Positions 47,259 to 59,542 of a DNA stretch of 64,000 nucleotides are shown one piece after another (positions within the stretch are counted from its first letter, which is position 1; every line of letters starts with the position of its first letter). The translations under genes and the position numbers were made by a program. The stretch is taken from the NCBI RefSeq assembly GCF_024758005.1, contig NZ_CP103288.1:2976001-3040000 (forward strand). The letters are read 5' to 3'. The notes under the pieces are model-generated. The model was not told the origin of the DNA and did not search any database. It saw nothing but the letters and a program-made list of their open reading frames with translations. The DNA comes from Pseudarthrobacter sp. NS4 (lineage in GTDB: Bacteria > Actinomycetota > Actinomycetes > Actinomycetales > Micrococcaceae).

Positions 47259-49028
47259 TCAGGACTTGAGGATCGCTGCGCTCCACGGCGCGAGGGCAAG
47301 GGCCTCACCCTCCAGGCCGCTCCCCTCGTCCGTTGAAAGGAGGACAGCCCCGCGGACGTCGTCGAGCCGGATCTTCGCATCGGAGAAGTTCATCAGCACC
47401 TCCACCGTCCCGCGGCGGAACCTCAGCCAGCGTTCGTCGTCGTCGAACGCCACCTCGGTGTCCTCGAAGCCAAGTCCGGCCACTTCAGCGTGCTCACGGC
47501 GCAGCGCTGTCAGCGACCGGTATAGGTCCAGCAACCGGGCATGGTCGCCGCTGGAGGCTTCGTCCCAGTTCAGCCTGGACCTGTGGAAGGTCTCCGGGTC
47601 CTGCGGATCCGGGACGACGGCAGGATCCCAGCCCATGCGTTCGAACTCCCTGATCCTGCCTTCGGCGGTGGCTTTGCCGAGCTCAGGTTCCGGATGCGAT
47701 GTGAAGAACTGCCAGGGAGTGCTTGCCGCGAATTCCTCACCCATGAACAGCATGGGCGTGAACGGTGAGGTGAGCGTGAGCACCGCGGCCAGGGCGAGCT
47801 GGTTGTGCGACAGTGACTGCGAGAGCCTGTCGCCCGTGGCCCGGTTGCCGATCTGGTCGTGGTTCTGGTTGCAGACCACCAGTGCCGCGGGGTGTACCAG
47901 AGATGTGTTGATGGGCCGCCCATGGCGGCGTCCACGGAAGCTGGAGTAGGTGCCGTCATGCAGGAACCCGTCCTTCAGGACCTTGGCCAGGACGGCCAGG
48001 GACTGGAAGTCCTCGTAGTACCCGGTGGTTTCGCCGCTGACATTGACGTGGACGGCGTGGTGGTAGTCGTCGCTCCACTGTCCGGCCAGCCCGTAGCCGT
48101 TGACGTCGCGCGGGTACAGCAGGCGCGGATTGTTCAGGTCCGACTCGGCGATGAGCGTTTTGGGCAGCCCGGTTTCGGCGGAAATCGCGTCGCCCAGTGC
48201 GCCAAAGTCCTCGAGGATGTGCACGGCGCGCTCGTCCACCAGGGCGTGCACCGCGTCCAGGCGGAGCCCGTCCACGTGATAGTCCCGCAGCCACAACGCG
48301 GCGTTGTCCAGGATGTACTCACGCACCACGTCGGAGCCCGGCCCGTCCAGGTTGACCGAGTCGCCCCACGTGTTGGCGTCACCCTGTTTCAGGTATGGAC
48401 CAAACTTGGGCAGGTAATTGCCGCTGGGTCCAAGGTGGTTGTAGACAACGTCCTGGATCACGCCGACACCTGCCGCGTGGGCAGCATCGACGAACCGCTG
48501 GTAGGCAGCCGGTCCGCCGTAGCCTTCGTGCACGGCGTACCACTGGACGCCGTCGTAACCCCAGTTGTGTGTGCCGTTGAACCCGTTGACGGGCAGCAGT
48601 TCAACGAAGTCGACGCCGAGGTCCGCCAGGTAGCCCAGCTTTTCCGCCGCAGCGTCCAGGGTTCCTTCCGGGGTGAAGGTGCCGATGTGGAGTTCATAAA
48701 TGACTGAACCCTTCAGCTCCTTGCCGCTCCAGCCGGAGTCCTGCCAGGAATGGCTGGCAGGATCAAACGTCCTGGACAACTCATGGACGCCGGACGGGAG
48801 CCGCCGGGACCGGGGGTCGGGCACCGGGGTGGTGTCGCCGTCGAGCAGGTAGCCGTAGTCCACCTCGCCGTCGGCGGGAGCATCGGGCGCGGACCACCAC
48901 CCTTCGGTTCCCGGTGCCGTCTCCTTTTTCAGCATGGGGTACTGCCTGCCGTTCGCCAGCAGGATCACGGATGTGGCGTCCGGGGCCCAAACGTCGAAGC
49001 GTTCAGGTCCAACGTTGACCAGGGTCAT
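47259..49028 (-). CDS. treZ: Malto-oligosyltrehalose trehalohydrolase
   Basis: 589 residues. Releases trehalose from the end of maltooligosyltrehalose. An N-terminal beta-sandwich ([15 protein letters not shown]) precedes the GH13 barrel; the nucleophile aspartate is in [11 protein letters not shown] and the acid Glu in LIAESDLN, and [19 protein letters not shown] is a TreZ hallmark. It overlaps the treY stop by four bases (ATGA), so the two are coupled. Last gene of glgX-treY-treZ. Confidence 0.95.
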   Translation of the reverse strand: MTLVNVGPERFDVWAPDATSVILLANGRQYPMLKKETAPGTEGWWSAPDAPADGEVDYGYLLDGDTTPVPDPRSRRLPSGVHELSRTFDPASHSWQDSGWSGKELKGSVIYELHIGTFTPEGTLDAAAEKLGYLADLGVDFVELLPVNGFNGTHNWGYDGVQWYAVHEGYGGPAAYQRFVDAAHAAGVGVIQDVVYNHLGPSGNYLPKFGPYLKQGDANTWGDSVNLDGPGSDVVREYILDNAALWLRDYHVDGLRLDAVHALVDERAVHILEDFGALGDAISAETGLPKTLIAESDLNNPRLLYPRDVNGYGLAGQWSDDYHHAVHVNVSGETTGYYEDFQSLAVLAKVLKDGFLHDGTYSSFRGRRHGRPINTSLVHPAALVVCNQNHDQIGNRATGDRLSQSLSHNQLALAAVLTLTSPFTPMLFMGEEFAASTPWQFFTSHPEPELGKATAEGRIREFERMGWDPAVVPDPQDPETFHRSRLNWDEASSGDHARLLDLYRSLTALRREHAEVAGLGFEDTEVAFDDDERWLRFRRGTVEVLMNFSDAKIRLDDVRGAVLLSTDEGSGLEGEALALAPWSAAILKS

Positions 49029-51355
49029 GCTTTTTCTCCATCCACCGGTACCAGCAAAGCCACCGGGTAGGTACCCAGGGCGTCCGCCACCGAAACGGTG
49101 CCGGGTCCGTAGCCGGCCCCGGTCAGCTCATCACGCATGGCGGTGGAAAGTTCGACGGCGGTGTCCCGCCATCCGCCGCCCGCTTCCAGTCCTGCCGGGA
49201 GTCGGGTAGCAAGTGTCAGCGCGCCGGGGGACGCGTCCGAGGCGCCTCGGTGGAACGCCAAAACGTGGTGGGCCGCCGCGCCGGAAGCTGTCACCGGGCT
49301 GTAGCCCTGGAACAATTCCGGCCGGTCCCGGCGGAGGCGGAGCGCCCGGGTGGTGACCAGCAGCTTGCTGGCCTCCGTCCCTGCTCGCGGCAACGTGCCG
49401 CCATCGATCCTTGCCAGCTCTTCCCGGCGGAGTGCGAAGTCGACGGGACGCCGGTTGTCAGGATCGGTGAGGGACCGTTCCCAGAATTCGCTGCCCTGGT
49501 AGACGTCGGGAACGCCCGGCATGGTCAGTTGGACCAGCTTCGCGGACAGCGAGTTGGAGGCGGAGTAGGCATCAATCCGTGCCACGAACTCCTCTACCAC
49601 CTTGGTGACGCGGTCGTCGTCGAAGACTGCGTCCACGGCAGCCTTGACTGAGGACTCGAAGTCCTCATCCGGCTGCGTCCAGGTGGTGGAGTTTCCGGCT
49701 TCACGGGCCGCCTTTTCCGCGTACCCCTGCAGGCGTTCCCGGCTGGCGGGCCAGGCCCCAATGATGGCCTGCCAGAGCAGGTTTTCATACGGTCCGTCCG
49801 GAATCGGCGCCAGTTGCCGCAGCGTGTCCAGGGCAGTGGTCCACTCCTGCGCCAGCTCGGCGATCACGGAAATCCGGGCCCGGGCATCCTCGCTGCGCTT
49901 GGTGTCATGGGTGGACATCGTGGTCATGGAGAGCGGCAACTCCTCCTGCCGCCGCCGCATCCGGTAGTGGAATTCCTCCGCTGACACTGAGAACTCGGTG
50001 GGTTCGGCTCCCACCTCGGTCAGGGTGCCCAGCCGGGTGTAGCGGTAGAACGCGGTGTCCTCCACACCCTTGGCCATGACCATGCCGGAGGTCTGCTGGA
50101 ACCTGACGGCAATCGCGTTTGAGGGGTCAAGGAGCAGCGGCAGCAGCGTGCCCACTGCCACCGCGAGGTCCGGCCGGTGTTCCGCGGCGGACTCGCACGC
50201 TTCCTTCAGGATTTCGGCACCGGTAGGCAGGTATGTCCGGTAGACCGGGAAGGCGGCAATGATTTCCGCAATGCCGTCAGCGGCCTGTTCAACCGAAAGG
50301 CCGTAGGATTCCGGTACCAGGCGGGCCAGGCGCAGCACTTCGGACCGCAGGATGCCATCGGCAATCATGCGCTTGGTGCCGCGGATCATTTCTGCATAGT
50401 CGGCCGGGCTGTCAGCTCCGCGGAGCTTGGCGTCCAGGGCGTCCAGTACCTGCTCCCCGGCGGGGTCAATGAACACCCGGTCCACGTCCGCCAGGGCGTC
50501 GTAGCCGGTGGTCCCTTCGCAGGCGAACTCGCCGGGCAACACTTCGCCCGGTTCGAGGATCTTTTCCACCAGGACGTAGGCACCGCCGGTGAGGTCCTTC
50601 AGCCAGCGCAGGTAGCCGGCAGGGTCAGCCAGCCCGTCCGGGTGGTCAATCCGGAGCCCGTCCACCAGTCCCTCACGGAACCAGCGGCCAACCTCGGCAT
50701 GGGCTTCCTCGAAGACCTGCGGATTTTCCACCCGGATGCCCGCCAGCGTGGTGACGGCGAAGAAGCGCCGGTAGTTGAGCTCAGCGTCGGCGCGGCGCCA
50801 GTCCATCAGCTCGTAGTGCTGGCGGCTGTGGACCTCCTGCGGGCTGTCCCCCTCGGCAAAGCTTCCGGGAGCGAGCGGAAGGCGGTGGTCGTAGTAGCGG
50901 AGTTCGCCGTCCTTGATTTCCAGCTTGTCCAGGTCCGCGTCGGAGCCCAGCATGGGGAGCCGGATTTTGCCGCCGCCCAGGTCCCAGTCGACGTCGAAGG
51001 CCTCGGCGTAGGGCGAGCCCTGCCCGTCCTTCAGCAGGGACCACCACCACGGGTTTTGCGGCGGTGAGGCAACGCCGACGTGGTTGGGAACGATGTCCAC
51101 CAGGACGCCCATGCCGTGTTCGCGGGCAGCCTTGGACAGGGCCAGCAGCCCCTCCGGGCCGCCGCGCTCGGGATCGACTGCGGAGGGGTCGGTCACGTCG
51201 TAGCCGTGGTCCGAGCCCTGCTCCGCGGTCAGGATGGGCGACAGGTAGACCCAGTCAACACCGAGCGTCTTGAGGTACGGGACCTGCTCGGCAGCATCAA
51301 AGAGCGTGAAGCCGCGGCGGATCTGCAGCCGGTAGGTGGATGCCGGTACTCTCAC
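49025..51355 (-). CDS. treY: Malto-oligosyltrehalose synthase
   Basis: 776 residues. Isomerises the reducing end of malto-oligosaccharides to a trehalose unit. The opening [20 protein letters not shown] is typical, with GH13 motifs [20 protein letters not shown] and VLVEKIL. The true start is the GTG at 51355, which overlaps the glgX stop by four bases; the open frame upstream is a shadow of glgX. Together with GlgX and TreZ it makes trehalose from glycogen. Confidence 0.95.
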   Translation of the reverse strand: MRVPASTYRLQIRRGFTLFDAAEQVPYLKTLGVDWVYLSPILTAEQGSDHGYDVTDPSAVDPERGGPEGLLALSKAAREHGMGVLVDIVPNHVGVASPPQNPWWWSLLKDGQGSPYAEAFDVDWDLGGGKIRLPMLGSDADLDKLEIKDGELRYYDHRLPLAPGSFAEGDSPQEVHSRQHYELMDWRRADAELNYRRFFAVTTLAGIRVENPQVFEEAHAEVGRWFREGLVDGLRIDHPDGLADPAGYLRWLKDLTGGAYVLVEKILEPGEVLPGEFACEGTTGYDALADVDRVFIDPAGEQVLDALDAKLRGADSPADYAEMIRGTKRMIADGILRSEVLRLARLVPESYGLSVEQAADGIAEIIAAFPVYRTYLPTGAEILKEACESAAEHRPDLAVAVGTLLPLLLDPSNAIAVRFQQTSGMVMAKGVEDTAFYRYTRLGTLTEVGAEPTEFSVSAEEFHYRMRRRQEELPLSMTTMSTHDTKRSEDARARISVIAELAQEWTTALDTLRQLAPIPDGPYENLLWQAIIGAWPASRERLQGYAEKAAREAGNSTTWTQPDEDFESSVKAAVDAVFDDDRVTKVVEEFVARIDAYSASNSLSAKLVQLTMPGVPDVYQGSEFWERSLTDPDNRRPVDFALRREELARIDGGTLPRAGTEASKLLVTTRALRLRRDRPELFQGYSPVTASGAAAHHVLAFHRGASDASPGALTLATRLPAGLEAGGGWRDTAVELSTAMRDELTGAGYGPGTVSVADALGTYPVALLVPVDGEKA

Positions 51356-53607
51356 TTGCCCGCAGCCTTCCGCGCCCCGATCTTCGTGGTCTTGCCCGGC
51401 TCGGCCACCATGGGAGTGGTGAGGGATTCGGTCTCGCTGGTGGAAGTCTGCGTCAGCGCCGCCAGGGATGCAGCTACCGAGTGGTCCGGCTCCACTTCCT
51501 CCACGGTGTGGGCGCGCAGGACTACCAAAGACTTCGCTTCCACCGGCAGCGGCTGCCCGGCTGAGACCGGCTCCGTGTCGGCGTTCTGCCCGGCGGTGTC
51601 GATGATGACATCCCACGCCGGAGCATACTCGTCCGCCGGCAGGGTGAACTTCACGGTTTCATCGTGGGCGTTGAAGAACAGCAGGAAGCTCACGTCGGTA
51701 ATCCTCCGCCCGCGGGTGTCCTTGCCCTGGATGCCGTCTCCGTTGAGGAAGACGCCAACGGACCGCCCAAATCCGCTGTCCCAGGCTTCCGGTTTCATGG
51801 TTTCGCCGCTCGGGTCCAGCCATACGATGTCCGGCAGGCGTTCGCCTTCGCCCCTCAGTACGGGGCGTCCATCGAAGAACCGGCTGCGGCGGAACGTCGG
51901 GTGCTTGGCGCGGAGCGCGTTGACGGCTGCGGTGAACTCGACCAGCGGCTGGTCGACGCTGTCCCAGTTGATCCAGGTCAGTTCCGAGTCCTGGCAGTAC
52001 CCGTTGTTGTTGCCCTGCTGGGTGCGTCCCAGCTCATCGCCGTGCAGGAGCATCGGCACGCCTTGGGACAGGAGCAGCGAGGCGATGAAGTTCCGCTGCT
52101 GGCGGGCCCGCAAACCAAGGACCTCGGGGTCATCCGTGGGACCCTCCACGCCGCAGTTCCAGGACCGGTTGTGGGATTCGCCGTCGTTGTTGCCCTCGCC
52201 GTTGGCCTCGTTGTGCTTCTCGTTGTAGGACACGAGGTCCGAGAGGGTGAAGCCGTCATGCGCGGTGACGAAGTTGATCGATGCCACGGGCCGGCGGCCG
52301 GAATGCTCGTACAAGTCGGCCGAACCCGTGATGCGCGAGGCGAATTCGCCCAGTGTGGACGGTTCACCACGCCAGAAGTCACGAACGGTGTCGCGGAACT
52401 TGCCGTTCCACTCGGTCCACTGCGGCGGGAAGTTGCCCACCTGGTAGCCGCCGGGACCAACGTCCCACGGCTCGGCAATGAGCTTGACCTGGGAGACCAC
52501 CGGGTCCTGCTGGATGAGTTCGAAGAAGGTTGACAGCTTGTCCACGTCATAGAACTCACGGGCCAGGGTGGAGGCGAGGTCAAAGCGGAAGCCGTCCACG
52601 TGCATCTCGGTGACCCAGTAGCGCAGGGAGTCCATCAGCAGCTGCAGCGAGTGCGGGTGCCGGACATTGAGGGAGTTGCCGGTGCCGGTGTAGTCCATGT
52701 AGTGCTTCTCGTCGCCCTCCATCAACCGGTAGTAGGCGGCGTTGTCGATTCCCTTGAAGGACAGCGTGGGGCCGAGGTGGTTGCCTTCCGCGGTGTGGTT
52801 GTACACCACGTCCAGGATGACCTCGATGCCGGCCTTGTGCAGGGACCGCACCATGGCCTTGAAGTCCTGGACCTGCTGGCCGGTGTCCCCGGTGGAGCTG
52901 TAGGTGTTCTGCGGAGCGAAGAAGCCGATGGTGTTGTAGCCCCAGTAGTTGTTCAGGCCCTTGTCCTGCAGGGTGCCGTCATTGACAAACTGGTGCACGG
53001 GCATCAGTTCGATGGCGGTGACGCCGAGCTTCTGCAGGTGCGAGATGACGGCGGGGTGCGCCACGCCGGCGTAGGTTCCGCGCTGCTCTTCGGGGATTTC
53101 CGGGTGCAGCTGGGTGAGGCCCTTGACGTGTGCTTCATAAATGACGGACTGGTGGTAGGGAATCCGCAGGTTCTGGTCGCCGTCCCAGTCGAAGAACGGG
53201 TTGATCACCACGCCCATCATCATGTGGCTGGCGGAGTCCTCGTTGTTGATGGAGTCCTCTTCACCCAGGTTGTAGGTGAACAGTGATGGGTCCCAGTCCA
53301 CCTGGCCGTGGACGGCCTTGGCGTAAGGGTCCAGCAGGAGCTTGTTGGGGTTGAAGCGATTGCCGGAGGCAGGATCGTAGGAGCCATGGACGCGGTAGCC
53401 GTACTTCTGGCCGGGCTGGATCTGCGGGATGTAGCAGTGCCACACGTAGCCGTCCACCTCGTCCAGCGTGATGCGGGTTTCCTTGCCGTCGTCGTCGAAG
53501 AGGCACAGTTCAACTTTTTCTGCTCGTTCGCTGAACAGGGCGAAGTTGGTGCCGGTTCCGTTGTAGGTGGCGCCAAGGGGATAAGCCGATCCGGGCCAGA
53601 CTTCCAT
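51352..53607 (-). CDS. glgX: Glycogen debranching enzyme GlgX (TreX type)
   Basis: 751 residues. An isoamylase-type GH13 enzyme that removes short branches from glycogen. The N-terminal CBM48-like domain ([16 protein letters not shown]) is followed by [22 protein letters not shown] (nucleophile Asp) and LIAEPWDVG (acid Glu). The ATG at 53607 is chosen because GAGGAG stands just before it. First gene of the coupled glgX-treY-treZ operon, the TreXYZ route to trehalose, used for osmotic and desiccation protection or storage turnover. A Ser/Thr-rich tail of about 35 residues ends the protein. Confidence 0.95.
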   Translation of the reverse strand: MEVWPGSAYPLGATYNGTGTNFALFSERAEKVELCLFDDDGKETRITLDEVDGYVWHCYIPQIQPGQKYGYRVHGSYDPASGNRFNPNKLLLDPYAKAVHGQVDWDPSLFTYNLGEEDSINNEDSASHMMMGVVINPFFDWDGDQNLRIPYHQSVIYEAHVKGLTQLHPEIPEEQRGTYAGVAHPAVISHLQKLGVTAIELMPVHQFVNDGTLQDKGLNNYWGYNTIGFFAPQNTYSSTGDTGQQVQDFKAMVRSLHKAGIEVILDVVYNHTAEGNHLGPTLSFKGIDNAAYYRLMEGDEKHYMDYTGTGNSLNVRHPHSLQLLMDSLRYWVTEMHVDGFRFDLASTLAREFYDVDKLSTFFELIQQDPVVSQVKLIAEPWDVGPGGYQVGNFPPQWTEWNGKFRDTVRDFWRGEPSTLGEFASRITGSADLYEHSGRRPVASINFVTAHDGFTLSDLVSYNEKHNEANGEGNNDGESHNRSWNCGVEGPTDDPEVLGLRARQQRNFIASLLLSQGVPMLLHGDELGRTQQGNNNGYCQDSELTWINWDSVDQPLVEFTAAVNALRAKHPTFRRSRFFDGRPVLRGEGERLPDIVWLDPSGETMKPEAWDSGFGRSVGVFLNGDGIQGKDTRGRRITDVSFLLFFNAHDETVKFTLPADEYAPAWDVIIDTAGQNADTEPVSAGQPLPVEAKSLVVLRAHTVEEVEPDHSVAASLAALTQTSTSETESLTTPMVAEPGKTTKIGARKAAGK

Positions 53608-53675
53608 AATGCTCCTCATTGTTAATCGGCAGCAGAGGGCATCAGGACGCCCCTACTGCCGCTGCGAACTAATGC

Positions 53676-55271
53676 CTACCGTAATGGTTGGCTGTGACTA
53701 TTACGTTTCCGGGCTCCAGAGTTACTAAGCGTGCTTACTTTACCCCAAGTTTCAGGTAAGGCGTTGGCGACCCCGCCCGCGGTTACCGGCCCGCCGAGGG
53801 AAGCATCGGACGCTGCCCGCCCGGCTTTGCCGTGCAGGGCGGCTCCCAGGGCGGCGATGGCAGCCCAGAGGCCGTCGTCGTCAATGTCCAGGGAACGGAA
53901 GCGTCCGACGTCGGAATTCGCCTGTGCGAGCAGCGCACCGATGACGCCGGCCAGGACATCGCCGCTGCCCGCAGTGGCGAGCCACGACGTGCCATCCGCC
54001 TGGCTGTAGGTGTCACCGGAAGGCGCGGCGACCAGTGTGGAAGCGCCCTTGAGCAGGACGGTGGCCCCGGTCCGGGAAGCTGCACTGCGGGCGGCGTCCA
54101 GCGTGCAGGCTTCCACCGCTGCCCGGTCCTCCCGGCCACCCAGCCGTTGCAGAAGCGAGGCGAGTTCACCGGCGTGCGGCGTCAGGACTACGTGCGGGGC
54201 CAGTTCGCTGGGGAGGCCCGGCAGGGCACCGGCATCCGCCACCGTTGGCAGGCCGGATTCGACGGCGTCCCGTGCCCGCGCAAGCTGTTCGTGGTCTTCG
54301 GGCCCCATCCCCGAGCCCACCAACCAGGCCTGCACCCGGTTGTCAGCAACGGAGCCGGTGCTGCACACCACTTCCGGGCACGATTGCCGCACCAGGTCTG
54401 CCACCTCAGGAGGGCCGAGGTACCGGATCATGCCCACTCCGGCCGCCAAAGCGCCGCGGCAGGCCAGGACGGCAGCGCCCGGGTATTGGACCGAGCCCGC
54501 CACCACGCCCAGAACCCCGCGGGAATATTTGTGCGCGCGGCGTTCGGGGTACGGCAGGAGCACTGCGAGATCTTGATCCTCCAGCCGGCGCAGCAAGGGA
54601 CGCGGAAGATGTTCTTCGATGCCGATGGCCACCACGTGAACCCTGCCGGCATGGTCGGCGCCGGGATCCGCCAGCAGGCCGCTCTTGGCAGCCCCGAAGG
54701 TGACGGTCAGGTCAGCGGACAGCACGGGCTGGGCGGCCTCACCGGTATCGGCATCCACGCCGCTGGGCAGGTCGCAGGCCACCACAAGCCCCTGCACGGC
54801 GGCCGAGGCGCGGGCCTGGGTGATGGCATCAACCAGCGCGGCGACACTCCCCCGGAGTCCGCCCTTGGCGCCGGTCCCCAGGACAGCATCAATAACGACG
54901 TCGGCGCACGCGGCTTCGGCCGCCAGCCCGCCGGCTGCCGCTTCGGTGAGTTCCTCCGCACGGCCGCCGGCGCGCTCAAAGGCAGCCAGCGCCGCGGGAT
55001 GCCCGGCACCGGAGGTGAGGACCGCGGTCGTCCGCATTCCTCGGGCGGCGAGGAACGCGGCGGCGTACAGCCCGTCACCGCCGTTGTTGCCTTTGCCGGC
55101 AAGCACCACGAGGCGGGCGCCGTAGATGCGGCGGCCGCGGGTGCGCAGCTCGGAAATGACGGCGTTTGCCAGGCCGTGGGCGGCCCGCTGCATCAGGGCA
55201 CCGCCGAGCCCGGCAGCCAGGAGCGGTTCCTCGGCTGCCCGGACCTGCGTTCCGGTGAAGGCGCTGATCAT
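53676..55271 (-). CDS. nnr: Bifunctional NAD(P)HX epimerase/dehydratase
   Basis: 531 residues. Repairs hydrated NADH and NADPH. The N-terminal epimerase (NnrE) has VVLAGKGNNGGDGLYAAAFL and CDLPSGVDADTG; the C-terminal ADP-dependent dehydratase (NnrD) has VVLTPHAGELASLL and LATAGSGDVLAGVIGALLAQ. The fused arrangement is the common bacterial one. The last 20 residues (ARKRNSHSQPLR) are an unconserved tail. It follows acpS by 33 bases on the same strand in the glmS-acpS-nnr group. Confidence 0.95.
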   Translation of the reverse strand: MISAFTGTQVRAAEEPLLAAGLGGALMQRAAHGLANAVISELRTRGRRIYGARLVVLAGKGNNGGDGLYAAAFLAARGMRTTAVLTSGAGHPAALAAFERAGGRAEELTEAAAGGLAAEAACADVVIDAVLGTGAKGGLRGSVAALVDAITQARASAAVQGLVVACDLPSGVDADTGEAAQPVLSADLTVTFGAAKSGLLADPGADHAGRVHVVAIGIEEHLPRPLLRRLEDQDLAVLLPYPERRAHKYSRGVLGVVAGSVQYPGAAVLACRGALAAGVGMIRYLGPPEVADLVRQSCPEVVCSTGSVADNRVQAWLVGSGMGPEDHEQLARARDAVESGLPTVADAGALPGLPSELAPHVVLTPHAGELASLLQRLGGREDRAAVEACTLDAARSAASRTGATVLLKGASTLVAAPSGDTYSQADGTSWLATAGSGDVLAGVIGALLAQANSDVGRFRSLDIDDDGLWAAIAALGAALHGKAGRAASDASLGGPVTAGGVANALPETWGKVSTLSNSGARKRNSHSQPLR

Positions 55272-55304
55272 CTGGTCAGGTCCATGGCCGGGCTCCGGGC
55301 CGGG

Positions 55305-55652
55305 TCAGCCCTCGGCCAGGACCGTGGCGGTGGCGATGCCGCCGTCGTGGCTGATCGAGAGGTGCCAGCGCTTGACGCCCTTGGCCTCGGCGACTGCCAG
55401 CACGGTGCCCTTGACCTGGACGGTGGGCCCGTTGTGGTCGAGGCCGATCCAGCAGTCCTGCCAGTTCATGCCGGCGGGCGCGCCGAGGACCTTGGCCACA
55501 GCCTCCTTCGCAGCGAACCGCGCGGCGAGGGACCGGGTGTTCAGTTCCCGTTCAGCGGGAACGAACAGCCGGTCCCGGAGGCCCGGGGTGCGCTCAAGCT
55601 GGCGGCCGAACCGCTCGATGTCTACTACGTCTACGCCTATGCCCAGGATCAT
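55305..55652 (-). CDS. acpS: Holo-[acyl-carrier-protein] synthase
   Basis: 115 residues. Transfers phosphopantetheine from CoA to acyl carrier protein. Opens [17 protein letters not shown], with Mg-binding aspartate, and has [14 protein letters not shown]. Lies four bases after glmS on the same strand and 33 bases before nnr. The CoA gene coaA is close by on the other strand. Confidence 0.95.
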   Translation of the reverse strand: MILGIGVDVVDIERFGRQLERTPGLRDRLFVPAERELNTRSLAARFAAKEAVAKVLGAPAGMNWQDCWIGLDHNGPTVQVKGTVLAVAEAKGVKRWHLSISHDGGIATATVLAEG

Positions 55653-55656
55653 GGCA

Positions 55657-57549
55657 CTACTCTACGGTGACGCTCTTGGCGAGGTTGCGTGGCTGGTCCA
55701 CGTCGTAGCCCTTTGCGGCGGCGAGTTCGGCGGCGAAGATCTGCAGCGGGACGGTGGTCAGCAGCGGCATCAGCAGGGTGGGGGTTTCGGGGACGTAGAA
55801 GACGTGCTCGGCGTAGGCCTTGACGGCTTCGTCGCCTTCCTCGGCGATGACCAGGGTGCGGGCGCCGCGGGCGCGGACTTCCTGGATGTTGGAGACCACC
55901 TTGGCGTGCAGGGAGTCCCTCCCGCGCGGGGACGGGACCACCACGAACACCGGCTGGCCCTCATCGATCAGCGCGATCGGGCCGTGCTTGAGCTCACCGG
56001 CGGCGAAGCCCTCGGCGTGGATGTACGCGATTTCCTTCAGCTTCAGTGCACCCTCCAGGGCCACCGGGTAGCCCACGTGCCGGCCCAGGAACAGCACCGA
56101 TGTTTCGTTGGCCATGCTCCGGGCGAGCTCGCGCAGCGGGCCGGCGTTGTCCAGGATTTTCTGGATCTTCGCCGGGATCTTGTTCAGGTCCGCCAGGACG
56201 TCCTTGATCTGGCCGGAGAAGATGTTCCCGCGCAGCTGCGCCAGGTACATCCCCAGCAGGTACGCCGCGGTGATCTGGGCCAGGAACGCCTTGGTGGAGG
56301 CCACCGCGATTTCCGGCCCGGCATGGGTGTAGAGCACGGCGTCGGATTCACGCGGGATGGTCGAGCCGTTGGTGTTGCAGATCGAGATGGTCTTCGCGCC
56401 CTGCTCCCTCGCGTACCGGACAGCCATCAGGGTGTCCATCGTTTCCCCGGACTGGCTGATGGACACCACCAGGGTGTTCGCGTCCAGGATCGGGTCACGG
56501 TAACGGAACTCGTGCGCGAGTTCGACCTCGGTGGGGATCCGGCACCAGTTCTCGATCGCATACTTCGCCACCGTCCCGGCGTACGCGGCGGTGCCGCAGG
56601 CCAGCACGATGATCTTGTTGACCTGCTTCAACAGCTCCGGATCGATCCGGATCTCGTCAAGGGTCAGCTTGCCGTTGATGTCCGAACGGCCCAGCAGGGT
56701 CTGCGCCACGGCGTCGGGCTGGTCATGGATTTCCTTTTCCATGAACGAGCTGAAACCACCCTTCTCCGCCGAGGCCGGGTCCCAGTCCACATGGTATTCC
56801 TTGCCCTCGGCCGGGTTGCCGAAGAAATCGGTGATCTCCACCGTCTCCGCGGTGATCGTCACGATCTGGTCCTGGCCCAGCTCCACCGCCCGGCGGGTGT
56901 AGTCGATGAACCCGGACACGTCAGAGCCCAGGAAGTTCTCCCCCTCGCCCAGGCCCACCACCAGCGGAGAGTTCCGGCGCGCGGCGACGACGACGTCGGG
57001 CTGGTCGGCATGGACGGCCAGCAGCGTGAAAGCGCCCTCCAGGCGCTGGCAGGCCAGTTCCATCGCCCGGGTCAGGCCGCCCTCGGAGGTGTCCCCGCCG
57101 AGTTTGTTCCGGAAAATATCCCCCAGCAGCGCAGCAGCCACCTCGGTGTCCGTCTCGGACAGGAACTCCACGCCCTTATCCAGCAGCTCAAGCTTCAGCT
57201 CGGCAAAGTTTTCGATGATGCCGTTATGGATCACCGCGAGCCTGCCCTCATCAGCCAGATGCGGGTGCGCGTTCCGGTCCGTCGGCCCGCCATGGGTCGC
57301 CCACCGGGTATGGCCGATACCCGTCACCGTCTCCGGCAACGGCCGGGCCTCCAGCTCGGCAATCAGATTGCTCAGCTTCCCGGACTTCTTCCGCGACTCG
57401 ATCGAGCCTTCCCACACCACCGCGACCCCGGCGGAGTCATAACCCCGGTACTCCAGCCGGCGCAGCCCCTCCAGCACAACATCCAAAGCACTGTGACCGG
57501 CTTTTACCCCGTCAACCCGACGGCCCACATAACCCACGATTCCACACAT
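55657..57549 (-). CDS. glmS: Glutamine-fructose-6-phosphate aminotransferase
   Basis: 630 residues. Makes glucosamine 6-phosphate, the first step to UDP-GlcNAc for wall and mycothiol. The catalytic Cys2 starts [11 protein letters not shown], the glutaminase domain has [20 protein letters not shown], and two SIS domains follow ([26 protein letters not shown]), ending [11 protein letters not shown]. The start is fixed by the need to expose Cys2; the frame stays open 400 codons further only because it is antisense to coaA. glmM, the next enzyme, is 4 kb away on the same strand. Confidence 0.96.
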   Translation of the reverse strand: MCGIVGYVGRRVDGVKAGHSALDVVLEGLRRLEYRGYDSAGVAVVWEGSIESRKKSGKLSNLIAELEARPLPETVTGIGHTRWATHGGPTDRNAHPHLADEGRLAVIHNGIIENFAELKLELLDKGVEFLSETDTEVAAALLGDIFRNKLGGDTSEGGLTRAMELACQRLEGAFTLLAVHADQPDVVVAARRNSPLVVGLGEGENFLGSDVSGFIDYTRRAVELGQDQIVTITAETVEITDFFGNPAEGKEYHVDWDPASAEKGGFSSFMEKEIHDQPDAVAQTLLGRSDINGKLTLDEIRIDPELLKQVNKIIVLACGTAAYAGTVAKYAIENWCRIPTEVELAHEFRYRDPILDANTLVVSISQSGETMDTLMAVRYAREQGAKTISICNTNGSTIPRESDAVLYTHAGPEIAVASTKAFLAQITAAYLLGMYLAQLRGNIFSGQIKDVLADLNKIPAKIQKILDNAGPLRELARSMANETSVLFLGRHVGYPVALEGALKLKEIAYIHAEGFAAGELKHGPIALIDEGQPVFVVVPSPRGRDSLHAKVVSNIQEVRARGARTLVIAEEGDEAVKAYAEHVFYVPETPTLLMPLLTTVPLQIFAAELAAAKGYDVDQPRNLAKSVTVE

Positions 57550-57687
57550 AGGCTCAAGACTATCGGTTGGAAGCCGCCAGCCCGAACTCGCGTTGATGTC
57601 TGCGCGGGCCCTGCATGTTGCTGAACCCGCCGCGCGCCCGACGGCCTGCATTTCGCTATGTGCCGGGGGCGGGGCAGAATCACTAAC

Positions 57688-58653
57688 GTGACTTTGCAAC
57701 GCAATGAGGCGAATGGAGAGGGTGTCTCCCCGTTCGTCGAGCTGGACCGGCAGACCTGGTCCCGGCTCGCAGATGAGATGGAACAGCCTCTTAACGAAGA
57801 GGACATCATCCGTCTGCGCGGCCTCGGGGATCCCCTCGACATGAAGGAGATCCGCGAGGTCTACCTCCCGCTCTCCAGGCTCCTGCACCTTTACGTCGAA
57901 GCCGCCGGACAGCTGCATGCCGCGACCACCACGTTCCTTGGCGAGCACACCCAGCGCACCCCGTTTGTGATCGGTGTGGCCGGTTCGGTGGCGGTTGGCA
58001 AGTCCACCATTGCGCGTGTGCTCCGCGAGATGCTGCGCCGTTGGCCCGGAACGCCGAATGTGGAGCTCATCACCACGGACGGGTTCCTCTATCCCCTGGC
58101 GGAGCTCAAGCGCCGCCAGCTGCTGGACCGTAAGGGTTTCCCGGAATCGTACGACCGCCGTGCGCTCCTCCGGTTTGTGAGCGAGATCAAGAGCGGCGCG
58201 GAGGAGGTGCGCGCACCCTGGTACTCGCACGTCACGTACGACATTGTTCCGGGCAAGGAAGTAGTGGTGCGCCGGCCTGATGTCCTGATCGTGGAGGGCC
58301 TGAACGTCCTTGCTCCCGCCCGTCCGCGCCACGACGGCCGGCAGGGCCTGGCGCTGAGTGACTTCTTCGACTTCTCCATCTATGTGGACGCCAAGACCTC
58401 CTACATCGAGGAATGGTACGTGGACCGGTTCCGCAAGCTGCGCAGTACGGCGTTCGCGCAGCCGGAGTCCTACTTCCACCGCTACGCCACACTGTCCGAC
58501 GACGAGGCGGAGAGCACCGCCCGGGACATCTGGAAGCGGATCAACGAGCCCAATCTGGAAGAGAACGTCCTGCCCACCCGGGGCCGCGCGCAGCTGGTGC
58601 TCACCAAGGACGCGGACCACTCCATCCGCCGCATGTTGCTCCGGAAGGTGTAG
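57688..58653 (+). CDS. coaA: Type I pantothenate kinase
   Basis: 321 residues. Phosphorylates pantothenate, the first step to CoA, and is usually feedback-inhibited by CoA. P-loop [17 protein letters not shown] near residues 95-111, then [19 protein letters not shown] and the C-terminal [17 protein letters not shown]. The GTG at 57688 is preferred over the open frame ten codons earlier, although its ribosome site is weak. Divergent from glmS with about 140 bases between. Confidence 0.95.
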   Translation: MTLQRNEANGEGVSPFVELDRQTWSRLADEMEQPLNEEDIIRLRGLGDPLDMKEIREVYLPLSRLLHLYVEAAGQLHAATTTFLGEHTQRTPFVIGVAGSVAVGKSTIARVLREMLRRWPGTPNVELITTDGFLYPLAELKRRQLLDRKGFPESYDRRALLRFVSEIKSGAEEVRAPWYSHVTYDIVPGKEVVVRRPDVLIVEGLNVLAPARPRHDGRQGLALSDFFDFSIYVDAKTSYIEEWYVDRFRKLRSTAFAQPESYFHRYATLSDDEAESTARDIWKRINEPNLEENVLPTRGRAQLVLTKDADHSIRRMLLRKV

Positions 58654-58691
58654 CACAGGTGTGCCACGACTGCTTAGCTGAACCGGGTCCC

Positions 58692-59525
58692 ATGGTTTCC
58701 AGCCGCCGCAGCTTCTCCCGCTTCCTCGCTGTGGGCGCCGGGCTGACTGTCGTGACGGCATGCACGCCGGAGACACCTGCGGCGGTGTCGCCGTCGTCGG
58801 CCTCTCCTGCCGCGTCCTCCTCCCCTGCCGTCACCGCTTCGGCAACCCCGACGCCGGAACCCGCCACTGCGCCCCCGGCACCTCCGGAGCCGGCGCCGTC
58901 GCCCTCTGCCGCGCTGCCGCGGCAGTTCTCCCTGACGGACCCTTCGAGCCCGTGGCTCATCGTCAACAAGCACCGGCCGCTGGTCCCGGCAACCTACGTG
59001 CCGGCCGACCTGGTGGTTCCCGCCGTCGCGATGACCGTGTCCGGGGAGGCTGCGCTGTTGAACAGCACGACGGCGGCCGCGGTGGAGGCGATGTTCGCGG
59101 CTGCCGCGCGGGACGGCGTAGCGATGGTGCTGGCCAGCGGCTACCGCTCATATGACACCCAGGTGGCCACCTACAACGGCTACGTCGCCGCCAGGGGCCA
59201 GGCCGACGCCGACACGGCCAGCGCCCGCCCTGGCTACTCAGAGCACCAGACCGGGTGGGCGTTCGACATCGCTGACGGCGGGGGCGTGTGCGGTTTCCAG
59301 CCGTGCTTCGCCGACCAGCCCGCTGCCGTATGGGCGAAGGCCAACGGGCACAGGTTCGGCTTCGTGGTGCGTTACCCGTGGATGTTCCACCCCATCACGG
59401 GGTACTACTACGAGCCGTGGCACCTGCGGTACATCGGGGTGGAGGCCGCCACGGACATGGCGAACCGCGGCATTTTCACGCTTGAGGAGTACTTTGGCGT
59501 GGAGGCAGCGCCGGGGTATCCCTGA
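58692..59525 (+). CDS. D-alanyl-D-alanine carboxypeptidase, VanY/M15 family lipoprotein
   Basis: 277 residues. A basic N-terminus (SSRRSFSRF) and hydrophobic stretch end in lipobox VVTAC (Cys24), then a long Ala/Pro/Ser linker, so the enzyme is anchored outside. The M15B fold has SGYRSYDTQ, the zinc motif SEHQTGWAFDIA and EPWHLRYIG, the full metal and catalytic set. It trims the terminal D-alanine of peptidoglycan side chains. The ATG at 58692 is used; the longer open frame overlaps coaA. Starts 39 bases after coaA. Confidence 0.92.
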   Translation: MVSSRRSFSRFLAVGAGLTVVTACTPETPAAVSPSSASPAASSSPAVTASATPTPEPATAPPAPPEPAPSPSAALPRQFSLTDPSSPWLIVNKHRPLVPATYVPADLVVPAVAMTVSGEAALLNSTTAAAVEAMFAAAARDGVAMVLASGYRSYDTQVATYNGYVAARGQADADTASARPGYSEHQTGWAFDIADGGGVCGFQPCFADQPAAVWAKANGHRFGFVVRYPWMFHPITGYYYEPWHLRYIGVEAATDMANRGIFTLEEYFGVEAAPGYP

Positions 59526-59542
59526 GGCTGTACATTGGCCGG

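Noticed and set aside
57550..58776. N-terminal extension of glmS by about 400 codons
   Set aside because: GlmS needs Cys2 at its N-terminus, and the extension is antisense to coaA.
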